Shown here in pieces: positions 46,881-60,164 of a DNA stretch of 64,000 bases. Each line of letters opens with the position of its first letter. The stretch's first letter is position 1. The stretch is from Pseudopithomyces maydicus (Eukaryota > Ascomycota > Dothideomycetes > Pleosporales > Didymosphaeriaceae), in NCBI GenBank assembly GCA_026873275.1, contig JANTUC010000016.1, positions 248,001-312,000 on the forward strand, read 5' to 3'. The translations under genes and the position numbers were made by a program. The notes below the pieces were generated by a model, which saw nothing but the letters and a program-made list of their open reading frames with translations, was not told the DNA's origin and searched no databases.

Positions 46881-49800
46881 GTAGTTAATTAAATTAAATT
46901 ATCTAATAAAATAGTAGATAGGTTACCTATATACTATTTTATTAGTTAGTATATTATATTAGTGCGCTCTAGTGCTATTTTAAATTATAAAAATACTAAA
47001 TATTCCTACTACTATTATTTTAACTATATTGCTAAAACTTGAATTTTTCTATATTTATATATCTATAATCCTTTTAAACTTTTTCGTCGCAGTTCTTTAT
47101 AATTTTTAAATTATAAAGTTAACTCTTTTCTTTAAAATCCTAACTCTAAAAACGCTAATTAAACTATTTATTATTACTTATTACTCTTCCTTACTTAATA
47201 AAATACCTAAATTATCTTTTTTTAAATACTTAAGATAGTCATTTTTATAAATATTTATATAGGGGATCCTAATATTAGAGTAGTATAATTAATATTCTAG
47301 CACTACCAGTTTAGAGTTCCTATTTTAAAAATATTAACTCTCTACTATCTATAGCTGCATTTTCTAAATATCTTTTAAGTCTTTATTATAATATAGGTTG
47401 CTATTTTATAATTTTAAAGGTAATACAGAGTTATTATCTATTTTTAATTAATAGAATATTTTAAGCTTATATTCTAATATAATTATATAAAACTTTACTC
47501 TATCCAATTTAATAAGGCGATAGTAACTATAATTCTAATATACTTTAACTACCCTATATAGCCCTAACTATTTTAGGTTAAGCTTTTACTCCCTAAATAT
47601 ATCTATCTCCTTAAGTAAATTCTATAGCAGGATTATATCCTCTATATTAATATTCTAGTAGAGGATTTCCTTATAAGTATTCTAGTATTTCTTTCTTTTA
47701 AGTTATATTCTCTATATACACTTTTTAAATTCTATAATAATTTTATTATAAATATCTAGTTGCACTACTTATATAGTTAGTAATTATTCCCTACTATATA
47801 TTAAATTCTATAAAAGCGTCTACTAGGTTGGGATTTCTAATTCTATTAAGAGAATAGAATTCTACTCTATTATTAATTATATAAATAGGCAGCTAGTAAA
47901 CTTATAAATTAATATCTTATCTATTAATAGTATTATAAAAAGATTATTTATCTACTCTTCTTATAACTTTACTAAGGCCTTTATAATAGGGATATAACTA
48001 AATTCTATAAAGCTATTTACTTAAGGGTTTTATATTAAAATAGTTACTTTTCTTATCCTCTACCTCTAAGCTAACTTATTAAGTTATATTCTATTTTTAA
48101 AGCCGCCGTCTACTATAAGCTTTTAAGTTTATAACTAATAATAAATAATATCTTTATAAAAGAACTTTATAATTTCCTTTAAGCTAGCTTTATAAAGCGC
48201 TTTTATTTTTAATTAATTAGTAACCTACTCTTAAGCTACTATAAGAAATAAACACCCTCTACTATATAGTATATATATAATATCTATAAATACCTTTTCC
48301 TATAGAGTCTGGCTATATATAGTGGTCAGTATATATTATATCCTTTTTAATAAGTAGATTTAGTATTTAATATAAGTGGCAATATATTTTTTTACTATAT
48401 TTTAAAGGTCCTTTTATTAGTATTATTAAGTAATAGTAGTAGTAGTTCTATTAATACCCTAATATTTAAGCTATATATAAACTTATATAATTATAACTCC
48501 CTAAATTATTTTATTATTTATAACTCTTCTTATCGCTATATTCTTAGACACCTTTTTAAACAGTATTAAGTTTAAAAAGTAGAAGGTTAAAGTTTATTAC
48601 CTCTATACTCTCCTCTTCTTAGCTAATATTTTTATAAAAATATGCTAGTATATTAAATATTAAATAATTTTTTAAATTTATTTTTATATTTAGCCTCTAG
48701 CAAACGATCGTCTATAGATATTCTATAGATTAATAGATTATATTTTATACTCTTATATATAGTATAGTTAATATATATATTTAAGTTATTCTTAAGGTCT
48801 TCTAGCGGCTGCCAGTTATCTAATTAAGAATATTAAAATAGTATATCTGCGATAATATACTTCTTTTCTTTTATATATTTAATTTTAAAGTTTTATAGTA
48901 AAATAGTAATTATTTACTAATTTATTAATAAGCCTAGCACCTCTATACCTACTTAGTTTAATTAATAAATTAAGACCTAAGTATCTATTTTAATTATAAA
49001 GTATATTTTATAAAGATAGTATTATAGTTTCTTTAGTATTTATAGTATTACCTTAGCTTTTAATTTAATAGAGTACTACTTTTACTATTTTGTAAACTAT
49101 ATAGTACTTTTAAATTATATAGGGTAATACTTCTTATTAATTTCTAGTTACTTAATTACTACTTCTACTCCCTAGACGCTTATATCCACCCCTAGATATA
49201 TTATTTACCTAAAGTTATAATTTAGTGCCACTAGCGCTAGCATTAATATAATAATATACTTAAGCTTATTTATAGCTTCCTACTAAAGTTCTCTTTATAA
49301 AAAATTAATATTCTTTTTTATTAAATAGAAGAGAGGCTTTGCAATTAGTATAAAATAATAGACTTATTATTAATAATAGATATATATCTTTATAAACATT
49401 TTAACCTCCTTCTAATTATAATATACTAGCTAATTAAGAATCTTCTTTACTTTAGACTTTTAAGGGTATTATCCTATAGTATTAATTTTATAGTTAATTA
49501 CTACTAGGTAATCTATTCCCTAAAAATACTTTACTCTAGATATTATACCCTTAGCCCTTTTTATATTTACTAAAACTTAGTTTATCTTTTAAATATATTT
49601 TAGTATATATTTGCGGACGCTAAGTAACTTTAGTACTAATAATAGATTTATTTCCCTTTTACTCCCCTTATATATATATTATTAATAAATAGGGCGTAGT
49701 TATATAAGTAGTATTTCTATAAGACTTTAAAAACAGCGCGAAGGAATATAGTTAATATATTTATTATATCTTAGGGCAGGATATACTATTATACTAGTAA

Positions 49801-52800
49801 ACTAGCTATTATAATAGCAGTAATATTATAACTATCCTTATAAAGCTTTAGTTAGTTATACTCTAAAAAGAAGTCTACTAGTATAATTAAAAAGCTATTA
49901 GTAAATATTTCTAAAAAGTTATCTATATATAGTAGAAATATTATATTTTATATAAGTATCTTATTTATCTTCTAGGCGTTAAAGATAAACTAATACTTAG
50001 AGTCCTTCTTTAGTACTAAGAATTATAAATTATAGTACTAGCTATTATACTTTTTATAATACCTTATATAATATATTTTTATATTATCCCTATTACTATA
50101 TCCTATAGTTTTTTTAGAGATTAGAAAATAGGCTCCTACTAAGTAATATACTTAATAGTATAAATCTAATATAGTAGTACTATATTAGGAAAGAACCTTC
50201 TTATTTTACTAAAATTAAATATAATTATCCCTTCTTAATTATATATTATCTCTTTTATTAAAGTTACTTCTTCTAAATATAAATAAGGATTAAATTAAAA
50301 GGTTTTAAGCTAAGCCTTTATTAATCTAGTTCTTTTAGTAAATCTAGCGTGCCTTTTCTTAAATAAGTAATTATATAGTCCTAAGGGAGCTAGCGCAGAA
50401 GTATAAAGCTATTTCTATTTATATATTTACCTACTTCTCTAATTAGAATTACTAAAATTATTAATTATCTAATAATCTCTTAGTATATTTACTAGGCGAA
50501 CCTTATTAGCTATTCTTTTATATATAATATTTACCTCCTTTTATTATTTAATTATACCTAAGTTCGCCGCCCTCTACCTCTTATTATTATAATAAAGGAG
50601 TTATTCCTAAAAGAGTACTAAAGTAGATAAATATCTTTTTAGTTTCTCCTATCTCTCTTACTCCTATTATTATATATCTTATATAGTATTACTTATATTT
50701 ATATAAGTATAAAAGTGCCTCTTATAGTTAGCGACTAGCCTATTTATATTTTTATTTTAGTCTACTACTTCTTTTAATTTTTAAGTAAAATATAAGTCCT
50801 GCAGTTTACCCAGCTCTATATTTACTTTAATTAAAATATAATTATAGATATAGCTAACTTTAGTTATAAATAATTATACTCCTTTATTATACTTATACTT
50901 TTTTTAATATAACTTTTTAAAGGAGTCGTCCTTCTTATTTTATAGGTTAGAGATAATAATTGCGTTTAATATTTTTATAATATAAAAGCTATATATATCT
51001 AAACCTAATATAAGTAGATTAAATATAATAAAGACGGCATTTTATTATAAGTTAAAAAAGAATATTTAGTAGTATAACTAACCTTATATAATATATTATA
51101 TATTTAGCCTTACTACTGCGCACTATAATACCCCTAGAATAATAAATTAGGTTAGATTCTCTACTATATAGAAGTAAATAACTATTATTATTATCCTTAC
51201 TTATACCCTAATATTATAAGTAGTCCTTATAATTAGCGACTCTCCTCTATTTATAGATATTAGTATATTTTATTTATACTCCTTTAAAGTATTTTTATAA
51301 ACTAAGTATAGCGCCCTTACTATACTCTCTTAAATTAGATTAATTTATAATTTAGTATTAATAAGGTATTTTACTTGGTGCTCGTCCCTATTAAACTATA
51401 TTTATAAGATAAGGAGTTCTCGCGTAAGTATAATTAAATTACTATTTTACTTTTATATTTAGATCTTTTTTATAATATTATTATTTCTTTAAGCCTTTTA
51501 AGTATTTCTTTTACTAAACACTTAGTGCCCTATCTCTTTAACTTTTATAATTTTCTTAAGTAGGGCTTTAAAATTTATAACTTTTTAATTCTATCCTAAA
51601 TGCCTCTAAGCTAAATATATTAATTCTTACTCTTTTAGTACTAGCGTGTTAGACTAGCTAATAGAATAATATATAAATAACTTATATATTATTTTACTAG
51701 CCTAGTCCCCTTCTTTTTCACTATTTATAGCTTAGTAAACCTTATCTACCTTAATTAGGCAATATATTTTAGATATAATATTTTTTTCTATAAATTAGAC
51801 TAATTTACTCTATTAGATATAATTAGCCTCCTCTTTTTAATTAATAGCTTATTATAGCAGTTAATAGAATCTAAAATAATAAATAAAATCTTCTAAAATA
51901 AAATACTAAACCTCTTAATTTAGTAATCTTTAAATAATATTTACTTTAGAAATTTCTAAGTTAGTACTTTAATATCTTCTACTTAACTAGACTCCTAATT
52001 ATAGAGGCTCTCTTATTACTCTATTTAAAGTATTAACTAGAAACACTATATACCTTTATAAAGAGTCTATTAAGGGCTGCTTAAAAAAATTTAAAAGCCT
52101 AAATCTTTATATAGTAGGTAGCAAAGTTATTAAATCTTAAGTATTTTACTTAATAAAAGAGTATAGAGTAAAAGGATTAAGCGTAAGTACTTATTAACTA
52201 ACTATATTATTCTAACTATAATAAAATACTACCTTTAAAGTAGTATAGCTTTATAGGCTATTTTAAAAGGCCCTTTAAGCCTTTATAGTAAAAATATAAG
52301 ATTATAATAGAGCGAAGTTACTACTAAGTAAAGACTATAATAATCTATATAATTAAAACCTAATTTATATATTTACCTCCTTTAGATCCCCCTTAAAGTA
52401 ATCCTCCTTAAAGCTATTAATTATATTATAAAGGGTAGAATATATCTTCTATAAACTATCTTTAAATATATTAGCTGCCTTAAAGAGGACCTTAAAATTA
52501 TATTTATTTATTATAACTTTTAATATAGTATTACTTTGCACCCACACCTTAAAAACTATAAATAAAATATTACTCTATAGCTTTAGCTAAACCTTTTAAT
52601 AGATCTAATTTTATACCTATTAATTAATAACTTAAAATCTCTCCTTAACCTTCTGCAAAAGCTATTTATATTACTTTATAAATAGAGCTATACTAGATAT
52701 ATCTTCTAGTAGATAGTTTATATTACTAAACTAGAAGTAGAAAAACCTAAAAGACTAATTATAAAAGTAGTAGGCTTAGTTCCTTTTATATAACTAAATA

Positions 52801-52835
52801 AGCTATAGGTAATAGCCTATATTATATTTCAATAA
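46881..52835 (-). mobile_element. Ty3/gypsy retrotransposon, minus strand, RIP-degraded
   Basis: Minus-strand reading gives a recognisable fungal gypsy reverse transcriptase between about 49960 and 49400, so RNase H and integrase should lie toward 46900 and gag/protease toward 52800. The Tc1 copy B at 52838-54950 is inserted next to or in it, so 54953-56707 may be its gag side. LTRs were not resolved. All frames are interrupted. Confidence 0.6.
49400..49960 (-). pseudogene. Gypsy reverse transcriptase remnant
   Basis: One minus frame reads ILVDFFLEYNQLKLYKDS, then FINNIYIRGVKG further on. These correspond to the RT blocks VDxFSGYDQxxLxxxS and FxDDIxIxG of fungal Ty3/gypsy elements, with Asp-to-Asn changes (GAT to AAT) typical of RIP at the active-site YxDD. 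Confidence 0.65.
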
Positions 52836-52837
52836 TA

Positions 52838-54950
52838 CAGTAGGGTGACAGACAAAAAGCGTAATCCAAAAAATTGCTTTTTTAAAAAAATTATAATAAA
52901 TTCAGTATTAGTTTTTAATTTTTTTCGAAATGATAAACTTTTAGAAAAAGTTATAAAGTTAATATTTTTAACTTAAAATTGCCTAAAATAGCTTAGTCTA
53001 TTTTTTTAAAAATAGGTGAAGTTAGGGCTAAAAAAAGCAAAAATTAAAATCCTGAATATTTTTTTAAACGTATAATTTTTTATTTTTTTATTTTCTAACC
53101 TAATATGGTTAGTATAGGTCACATGACCAAATTTTCGAGACTAGTTTACTAACTAAATAATTAATTAGTATTATAGTCAATTTTAATTCAAAAATTACGT
53201 AAGCTTAAATCACGTGATTTTATAATAGTTTTTTAGCTTATAGTAATATCTTTTTACTTTTTAATTTTAAACACCTATTTCCTTAAAATGGCTCCAAAAT
53301 TCTCAAAATTTGAGGAAAAGGTAGAAGAATTATATATTAATAATATTTCTATTAATACTATTTCAAATATTACAAAAAAGCCTAAATCGTCAGTTTATAA
53401 CGCAATTCGTCGAATTAAAGACAAAAAACAAAATAAAAATATAAAAACCCTAGATTTAAAAAAGACTCAAAATAAGCCAATTAAAAAAATTCAAAATAGA
53501 CAAAAAAGAGTTATTAATCGAGATTTTATAAAAAATCCAAAAGTTTAAAATAATGAGTTAATATTGATTAATAATTTGGATATTTTAAAACGGACGTTAC
53601 AAAGGTTTTTAAAAGAAGAAGGTTATTCTTGTAATACTTCTTTTAAAAAGCCTTATTTGGATAAAAAAATAAAAAAAGCGTTTTATATATATAAAAAATT
53701 AATTAAAAAATATAAAAAAATAGATTTTTTTAGAGTTATATTTTCTGATGAGTCAGCAATAGAAAGAGGACATGGATCTAGACAGGAGTATTATAGAAAA
53801 AAAATCTAAAATGGGTGACGGTTTGGTTTCAAATATTAATAGAGGTACGTAAAATAGATTTTTTAAAAAATTAAAATTTTTAAAAAATTCTATTTAAATT
53901 ATAGAATTTTTTAAAAATTTTAGTTTTTTATAATATTGCTTACTAATTAAAATATAGGGCATGATATTTCGGTTCAAGTTTGGGGCGCTATTTAGATAGG
54001 AGGAAGGTTGAATTTAGTCTTTATAAAAGACTCTTTAAATAAGACGTCTTTTAAAACAGAGGACTATATTGAAAAAGTTCTTAAAAAAGAAGTTAAACTG
54101 TATATTAAACACGGTAAATATTATCTTTTTATTTTACCCCTTCTTTTTAATATATAATAATATATAATTAATATATTATTATATATTAATTTTTTTATAA
54201 ATTTTATACTAATATCTAATTAGGTTGGCAATTTCAATAAGATAACTCGAAAATTTATAAAAGTAATAAAGCTTTATTATAGTTTAACCGTAATAAAATT
54301 AAGCTTTTTACTCACTCAGCTTTTAGTCCTAATTTAAATTCTATAGAAAATATTTGGTCTATTTTAAAAAATAAAGTTAATAAACGCTATAATTAGCGTT
54401 TACTAAATATTTTAAAATCAGAGGATTTAAATAAGTATAAAAGAGTTATTTCTGAAGAGTGGCATAAAATACCATAAGAAATAATAGATAATTATATATT
54501 ATCTATACCTCAACGTTATATAGACTTAAAGGAGGCTAAGGGGTCTTATACTAAGTATTAAATAAATTTAATACTTAATTTATCTTGTTGAAATTGAATT
54601 TTTTTAATTAATTATTGTGAAAAAATTAGTTAATGAATATAAAAAGCTTTTTTAATATATTTATTAATATAAGACTAGTAATAAAATAAAACTGAAAAAA
54701 CTAAATTTTATACGCTAAAGAAAAAATTATAATTAATTATATTTTGTATTTTTTTCTACTCTAAAATCACTGCCAAATCTACCCCCTAAAAGATTACATA
54801 AGCTAGCTTAGCGCTAGGCCTAAGAAAATTCCCTAGATTTTCTCTATCTTTTTATTATTTTTTCATAATTTTATCTAATTATTTGATAGAGTTATAAGCT
54901 TTTAAAAACTATTAAAAAAACGATTACGCTTTTTGTCTGTCACCCTACTG
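52838..54950 (+). mobile_element. Tc1/mariner transposon copy B, complete, lightly RIP-mutated
   Basis: 2113 bp with perfect 29-bp terminal inverted repeats (52838-52866, starting CAGTAGGGTGACAG, and 54922-54950), flanked by TA on both sides. It keeps many CA and TG dinucleotides, so it is less mutated than its surroundings and probably arrived late or escaped RIP cycles. It encodes one transposase with two predicted introns. Confidence 0.95.
53288..54561 (+). pseudogene. Tc1-like DD34E transposase with two introns, inactivated
   Basis: Begins MAPKFSKFEEKVEELY with a helix-turn-helix (SINTISNITKKPKSSVYNAI) and a second basic part. Catalytic motifs: first Asp in FRVIFSDES (about 53750), second in the QDN motif (about 54240), Glu in SPNLNSIENIW (about 54345). 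Exactly 34 residues lie between the second Asp and the Glu, so DD34E. Two introns fit: one with GTACGT donor, TACTAA branch and TATAG acceptor (about 53849-53958) and one from GTAAAT to ATTAG (about 54115-54223). Defects: stop TAA after KNPKV at 53546, a 4-nt deletion near 53800 relative to copy A, and several CAA/CAG-to-TAA/TAG and TGG-to-TAG changes. Not functional but easily repaired in evolution terms; active relatives may exist elsewhere. Confidence 0.9.
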
Positions 54951-54952
54951 TA

Positions 54953-56707
54953 TATAACTAAAATATACCCTATTACTTTTCTATTTATTATTAGGTGCCT
55001 AGCTTCTATCCCTATACTAGTTTTACTATAGATAAGACCCCTATTTTACTAAAAGTTAGTATAGCCTTATAAAGACCTTAATAGGTTTATAAATAGTCTA
55101 GTATTTCTATTTAAATTACTTAAGTAGGTAGCCGATCCAGCTAGCCAACTTAATATAATTTAACTTAAAAAATACCTTAAAGACTTTATATTCTAATTAA
55201 TATCCTTTATCCCCTAGAGGTACCTATAGCCTAATTTTTTAATAATTAATATAATTTTTCAAGCGTTTAGGCTTATTCCCTTTAAATTTTTATATAACTA
55301 CTATATCTTTATATCCCTATTAGTCTTAGGGGCGATCTTAAAATAACTTAATAATACTAGTACTATTTATAGTTAGGTAATTAATAAAACTTATAAGTAA
55401 TTATATTAATTTACTTACTCTATATTTCTAGCTAAAATAAAGTTATAGGTATACTAGGTATCCTAGCTTATATATATAGAGTTATAATTTAAGATACCCC
55501 TCCTCTACTCCTTTAATCCCTTTATAAAAGTATAAATAATATTTATATTATATATAGGCAGGTTACTAAGCGTAGGCCTAAGTAATAGTATATATAATAA
55601 TATATACTCTTTATTTTACTAATATAATCCTTAAAAAAAGAAAAAGCCTTTCTTATACTTTTAAATTTAATTTTACTCTACACAGGCCCCTATATATATT
55701 ATAAATTTAGTATAGTATTATATTACTTTTAGCTTAGGGTCCTAAGAAGCGTTAAAATAGAACCTTTTTAAGAAGAGTTAATTTATTACTATTTAAAAAA
55801 TATTTATCTCTTTCTAATAAGCTAGAATAGCCTTTTAAAGGCCCTCCTAATTATTCTTCTTAAACTCTTTTATAAACTTAATTATACGCTTTAGTTAAGC
55901 TTAATAGAAGTTTAAAAATTATAAAAGCTTATTAAGGTTATTATATTAATAATAGTTAGTAACGCAATTATAATCCTTTAAAAATTCTATTATATTATTA
56001 CTATTAAAGTATAATAAAAGGCCTAGTACACGCAGTTATAATATATATTCTCTACCTATAAAGGGCACTTAATACTCTTTAGAATAAATTAGCTCTAAGC
56101 CTAATCTATTCTTACTACCCTTAAGTAGGGTAAATAATTTTTAACTACTAGAGTTGCTAGATAAGTTATATTTAATATATATAAATATAATAATAATAGA
56201 GTCGTAGGTAATTATAATTAATAGTAGAGGTGTATAAATAATAAGCTAGGTATAGTATAATAGTAGTCTAGTAAATAATAGGAAATTTATAACAAGGAAT
56301 TTTTTATTTTATAACTAAGAATTCTTTTAGCTCTAATCTTCTTAGTTAATATTTAATTAATATACTTTCTTAATAATTATTAATTATATAATACCCTCTT
56401 AGTGTGCTTTTACTCTCTTAATAGTAACTATAGTACTTATACACAGATAGAATACTTCTTATATTAAATTTAAAGCTTCTTACTCTCTTTTTAAAACTAC
56501 TTTTATTTAATTATAATCTCTTATTATAGAGGCACCTAAAACTTTATTAAATATAATAATCTATTATATTATTATAGCACTTTATATTCTGTATAGATAG
56601 CTTAATAGATAGATAGATATATAGAATTAAATTAATATCTACTAAATAACTCTTTTTTAATCTTTTTCTACTTACTACGCCCCCTAATATAATTATTATT
56701 AAAATAG
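54953..56707 (-). mobile_element. AT-rich remnant, possibly gag side of the gypsy element
   Basis: Sequence beyond the Tc1 TA target, probably continuing the minus-strand gypsy element. It has the same texture (CT-rich plus strand) but no motif I can name. Confidence 0.3.
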
Positions 56708-57036
56708 TGCTAGGTGCGTATAAGGATTTTTAATTAAAATTTTATAGACGTCCCTAGCAGAGCAAGAAATCCAGAAATATTAGACACCTATAGTAGTAGT
56801 AATTAAAGGAGTCACCGTATAGGTATAACAGACTAATATAATATATATAATAAATTAAAACTATTTAGTAGAAAGGCCTTATCGTCGTCCTTATCTAAGT
56901 TATAAGATATAAAGGTAAAATAATCCTCTTATTAAGGATCTCTCCTAACGGATATACTAACTAAAGCTTTACCTAATACTATATAATTAATCAATCAAAT
57001 CATCTATCCATGGGGAGACCACCTCCCCACGGTACA
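56708..57036 (+). repeat. Repeat L, 329 bp (forward copy 3, best preserved)
   Basis: TGCTAGGTGCG at the start and CCCCACGGTACA at the end, thus TG..CA. Contains the palindrome-rich end GGGGAGACCACCTCCCC. Here L is followed by unit W, not X. Confidence 0.75.
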
Positions 57037-58500
57037 ATAGAGTATAATAAAAAGTAAATTAAAAAACCTAAATATTATAAAGCTATAAAACTACTATATA
57101 AGAGAGTAAAATAATTACTAAATAAATAATAACTTAGTAAGCTATTTAAGGAGCTTAGAGGCCTATTTATAATACTTATTAATAGTTAAAATAATTAAAG
57201 CTTTATTAGAAAGCTCCTCTTTAGTATTTTATTTTTATTTTTATATAACGCTAGTATTACTCTTATGATAATTTAAGCCTTCTTTAGTACTATAACTTAT
57301 AATTAATTAGTATAGTAATTAGCAAAACTTATAATATAACACTTATATTAAATTTCTTTTTCTAATAAAGCTATAAAAAATAATCATAAATAATATAGTA
57401 ATTAGTAGGCTTAGTTTAAATAAATAAAAATTAAAAGAAGAATTTAAAGAATACTTATATAAAAATATAAAAATAATTAAAAAAGTAGTACTAGTAGCAC
57501 CTATTAAAAGCTATTCTATAATTATAATATTTACTATTAAACTTATTCTTAAACGCAGACTTTATATAATCTAGATAAAAGATTTTATACTTAATACTTT
57601 ATAATAATTAGCTTAAAAAAGTAGGTAAATAAAAATAGAAGAAAACTTACTAGGCTTAGTATAATTAAAAATATAATAAATAAATACTTTATTTTTAAAA
57701 AAATTAAAAGTAAATTTATTATTATTATTAAAGCTCTTTAAGATAAATTTATATTTAAATTTATTAAAATTCTTAAGGCTTAAAAAGCAGACAGCTTTAT
57801 ACTTATTAATATAAAATTATTATAAAATAGTAGGCGGAAGAGACTTCTTAATTAAATATTTATAAATATATAAAGTAGCTAGTAAAAAAATATAATATTT
57901 ATAGGTAGGCGACTCTTTTTTATTATTAATAAGTTTCTTATTAGTAAAAGACTATTTAATAATCTTTTTATAAATAGTAGGCTTCTTTTAAATAAATTAA
58001 AAATAGAATTTCTTCTTAGCGTACTTAATAGGGGAATAAATTTCTTTAATAAAAATAGAAGTCTAATAAGCTTATAAATTAGTTAATAAAAACTTTAATT
58101 AAATTAAAAGAGTGGGGGAGCTTAAAGCTATTATTTTATAATAATAATTATACTGTTATAGTAGAGGACTAAGTAATTTTATTATTAAAATAGGTAGAGT
58201 AGGTAAAATAACTAAAAAATAAAATTAGTAGAGTAGGTAAAGAGCAAAGTTAATAAAGTTAATAAAATAAATAGAGTAAAGTAAAGTAGAGTAAAAGTAA
58301 ATAATAAAGTATAGAGAAAGTTATAAAGAGTAAAAATAATAAAAGAGATTTCTATTTTATATATAAAATAAAAAATATATATAGGCCTAAGTATACAGCG
58401 CTAAATAATTAGTAAAAAAATAGTATATATATATATACCTAATATAGTAATTCTTTTATTAAAAGTTTAATAGAGACTAGCTTAAAAGTTTATTAATAAT
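57037..58500 (+). mobile_element. Unit W, copy 1 (unknown, perhaps retroelement gag)
   Basis: Begins ATAGAGTATAATAAAAAG and is repeated at 63524-64000. A lysine-rich plus-strand frame with stops is visible but carries no motif I can place. Following L, it may be the gag region of the copia element. The part 58190-58330 is a purine-rich AGAGTA/GGTAGAG simple repeat. Confidence 0.4.
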
Positions 58501-58565
58501 TAAAATAATTAAAAAGTTTAGATAGGAGAAATTAAGCTAAAAATTAAAAATATTATTACTTTAGA

Positions 58566-59110
58566 GTTATAGCAGCTAAGGGCTTTATACTTTAAGTTTT
58601 AAAATAGTTTAAGAATTTATTTTATATTTTAAATAACTTATAAAAGCTTTTTCTAAAAATACTACTACTTTAAAGCTATAATAACTAAAGACTCTACTTT
58701 TTAAGTTTTAGAATAGCTTAAGAATCTATTTTATATTTTAAATGATTTATAAAAGCTCCTCTATAAAAATAAAAATATTTTAAAATTATAGTGGCTAAGG
58801 GCCCTACCTTTTAAGCTTTAAAATAACTTAAAAATTTACTTTATATTTAAAATAGCTTATAAAAGCTTTCTTTAAAAATATTATTATTTTAAAGTTATAG
58901 CAGCTAAGGGCTTTATCTTTTAAATTTTAAAATACCTTAAGAATTTATTTTATACTTTAAATAGCTTATAAGAGCTCTTCTATAAAAATATAACTATTTT
59001 AAAATTATAGCGGCTAAAGGCCCTATAACTAAAATTTTAAAATAATTTTAAAATTTATTCTATAATTAGAGTAGCTTATAGAAACTTCTTATAAAGATAT
59101 TAAATAAATA
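58566..59110 (+). repeat. Tandem array, about 110-bp unit, five copies
   Basis: Units start at about 58566, 58675, 58785, 58894 and 59004 with TTATAGCGGCTAAGGGC-like sequence and share TTTTAAAATAGCTTAAGAAT and a TTATAAAAGCTTT block. Spacing of 109-110 is not a multiple of three, so it is unlikely to be protein repeats. Confidence 0.75.
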
Positions 59111-59249
59111 CTCTACTAAAGTCCTAATAATTTTATAAATAGCTTGAAAAGCTTAGAAGTTATTAAATTAGTATTATAAAAGATAGATATTTATTTAAAG
59201 AGTTTAAAAATAAAATTTATAAGTTTATAAAGTGGTAAAAAAATAATTT

Positions 59250-59370
59250 TAAAATATATTATATATTTAGCTCTTAGAGCTGGTTTTCTTATATATTAAA
59301 TAATTAACTATTTTATATATACTTAATCTCTAAAGTTTATATTATCCAGCTTATTTATCCTCTAATAATA
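59250..59370 (+). repeat. Repeat K, copy 2
   Basis: Matches 35808-35930 (TTTAGCTCTTAGAGCTGGTT, then TATTATCCAGCTTATTTA). It lies directly before the inverted X/L fragment. Confidence 0.5.
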
Positions 59371-59374
59371 GTAT

Positions 59375-59832
59375 TTAAATAGAATAGGCCCTATATAATC
59401 TGCTTAAAAGGGAGAATTTTATAAAAAAAAATAAAAAAATAATATAAATTTATTATAATAATATTACTGCTTAGACTATTTAAATATAAAAAATTTATAA
59501 AATAGCTAAAAAGAGGGCTTTTAAACTAAAATTTATTAATTAATATAAGTTGCCAGATTGATTATACTTCTTTATTTAAAAATAATATACTAGCTCTGCA
59601 GTATTTAAAACTAATTTTATTTAAAAAATATAATAATAATATTTATATAATAATAGAATACTGCTAGCAAGGGCCGTAGTATATAAAAAGAATTATATAA
59701 AAAGTGATTATTATACTCTTTTCAAAAAAATAGGATTATTAGTTATATTAATATATTTATTATAATAAAAGAATTCGAGTTCTAGTCTTTTAGTCTTATA
59801 ATAGGACTATAAGATAAAAAATTTAAAAGAAT
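59375..59832 (-). mobile_element. Unit X, inverted end fragment
   Basis: Reverse complement of the L-proximal end of X (compare 30387-30850 and 42817-43270), continuous with the inverted L that follows. Confidence 0.65.
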
Positions 59833-60160
59833 TATATTAAAAAAGATAATCTCCCTATAAATAAATAATTTAATTAATTAATTATATAGTATTAAATAAG
59901 GCTTTAATTAGTATATCTATTAATAAAAATTTTCATAGGAGGATTATTCTACCTCTATACTTTAAAAATTGAATAAGAATAATAATAAAACTTTTCTATT
60001 AAATAATTTTAATTTATTATATATATTATAATCTATCTACTATATCTATACGATAACTCCTCTAACCACTACTACTATAGGTACCTAATATACCTAAATA
60101 TTTTACTCTACTAAAGACGTTTATAAAATTCTAATTAAAAATTTTTATATATATTTAGCA
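59833..60160 (-). repeat. Repeat L, inverted full-length copy
   Basis: Full-length reverse complement of L (328 bp), from TATATTAAAAAAG to TATATATTTAGCA. It confirms that L and the left end of X are one unit. Confidence 0.7.
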
Positions 60161-60164
60161 CTAC

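Noticed and set aside
53564..53809. Independent second gene in the Tc1 copy
   Set aside because: It is the continuation of the transposase after a RIP-type stop; it carries the first catalytic Asp (FSDES).
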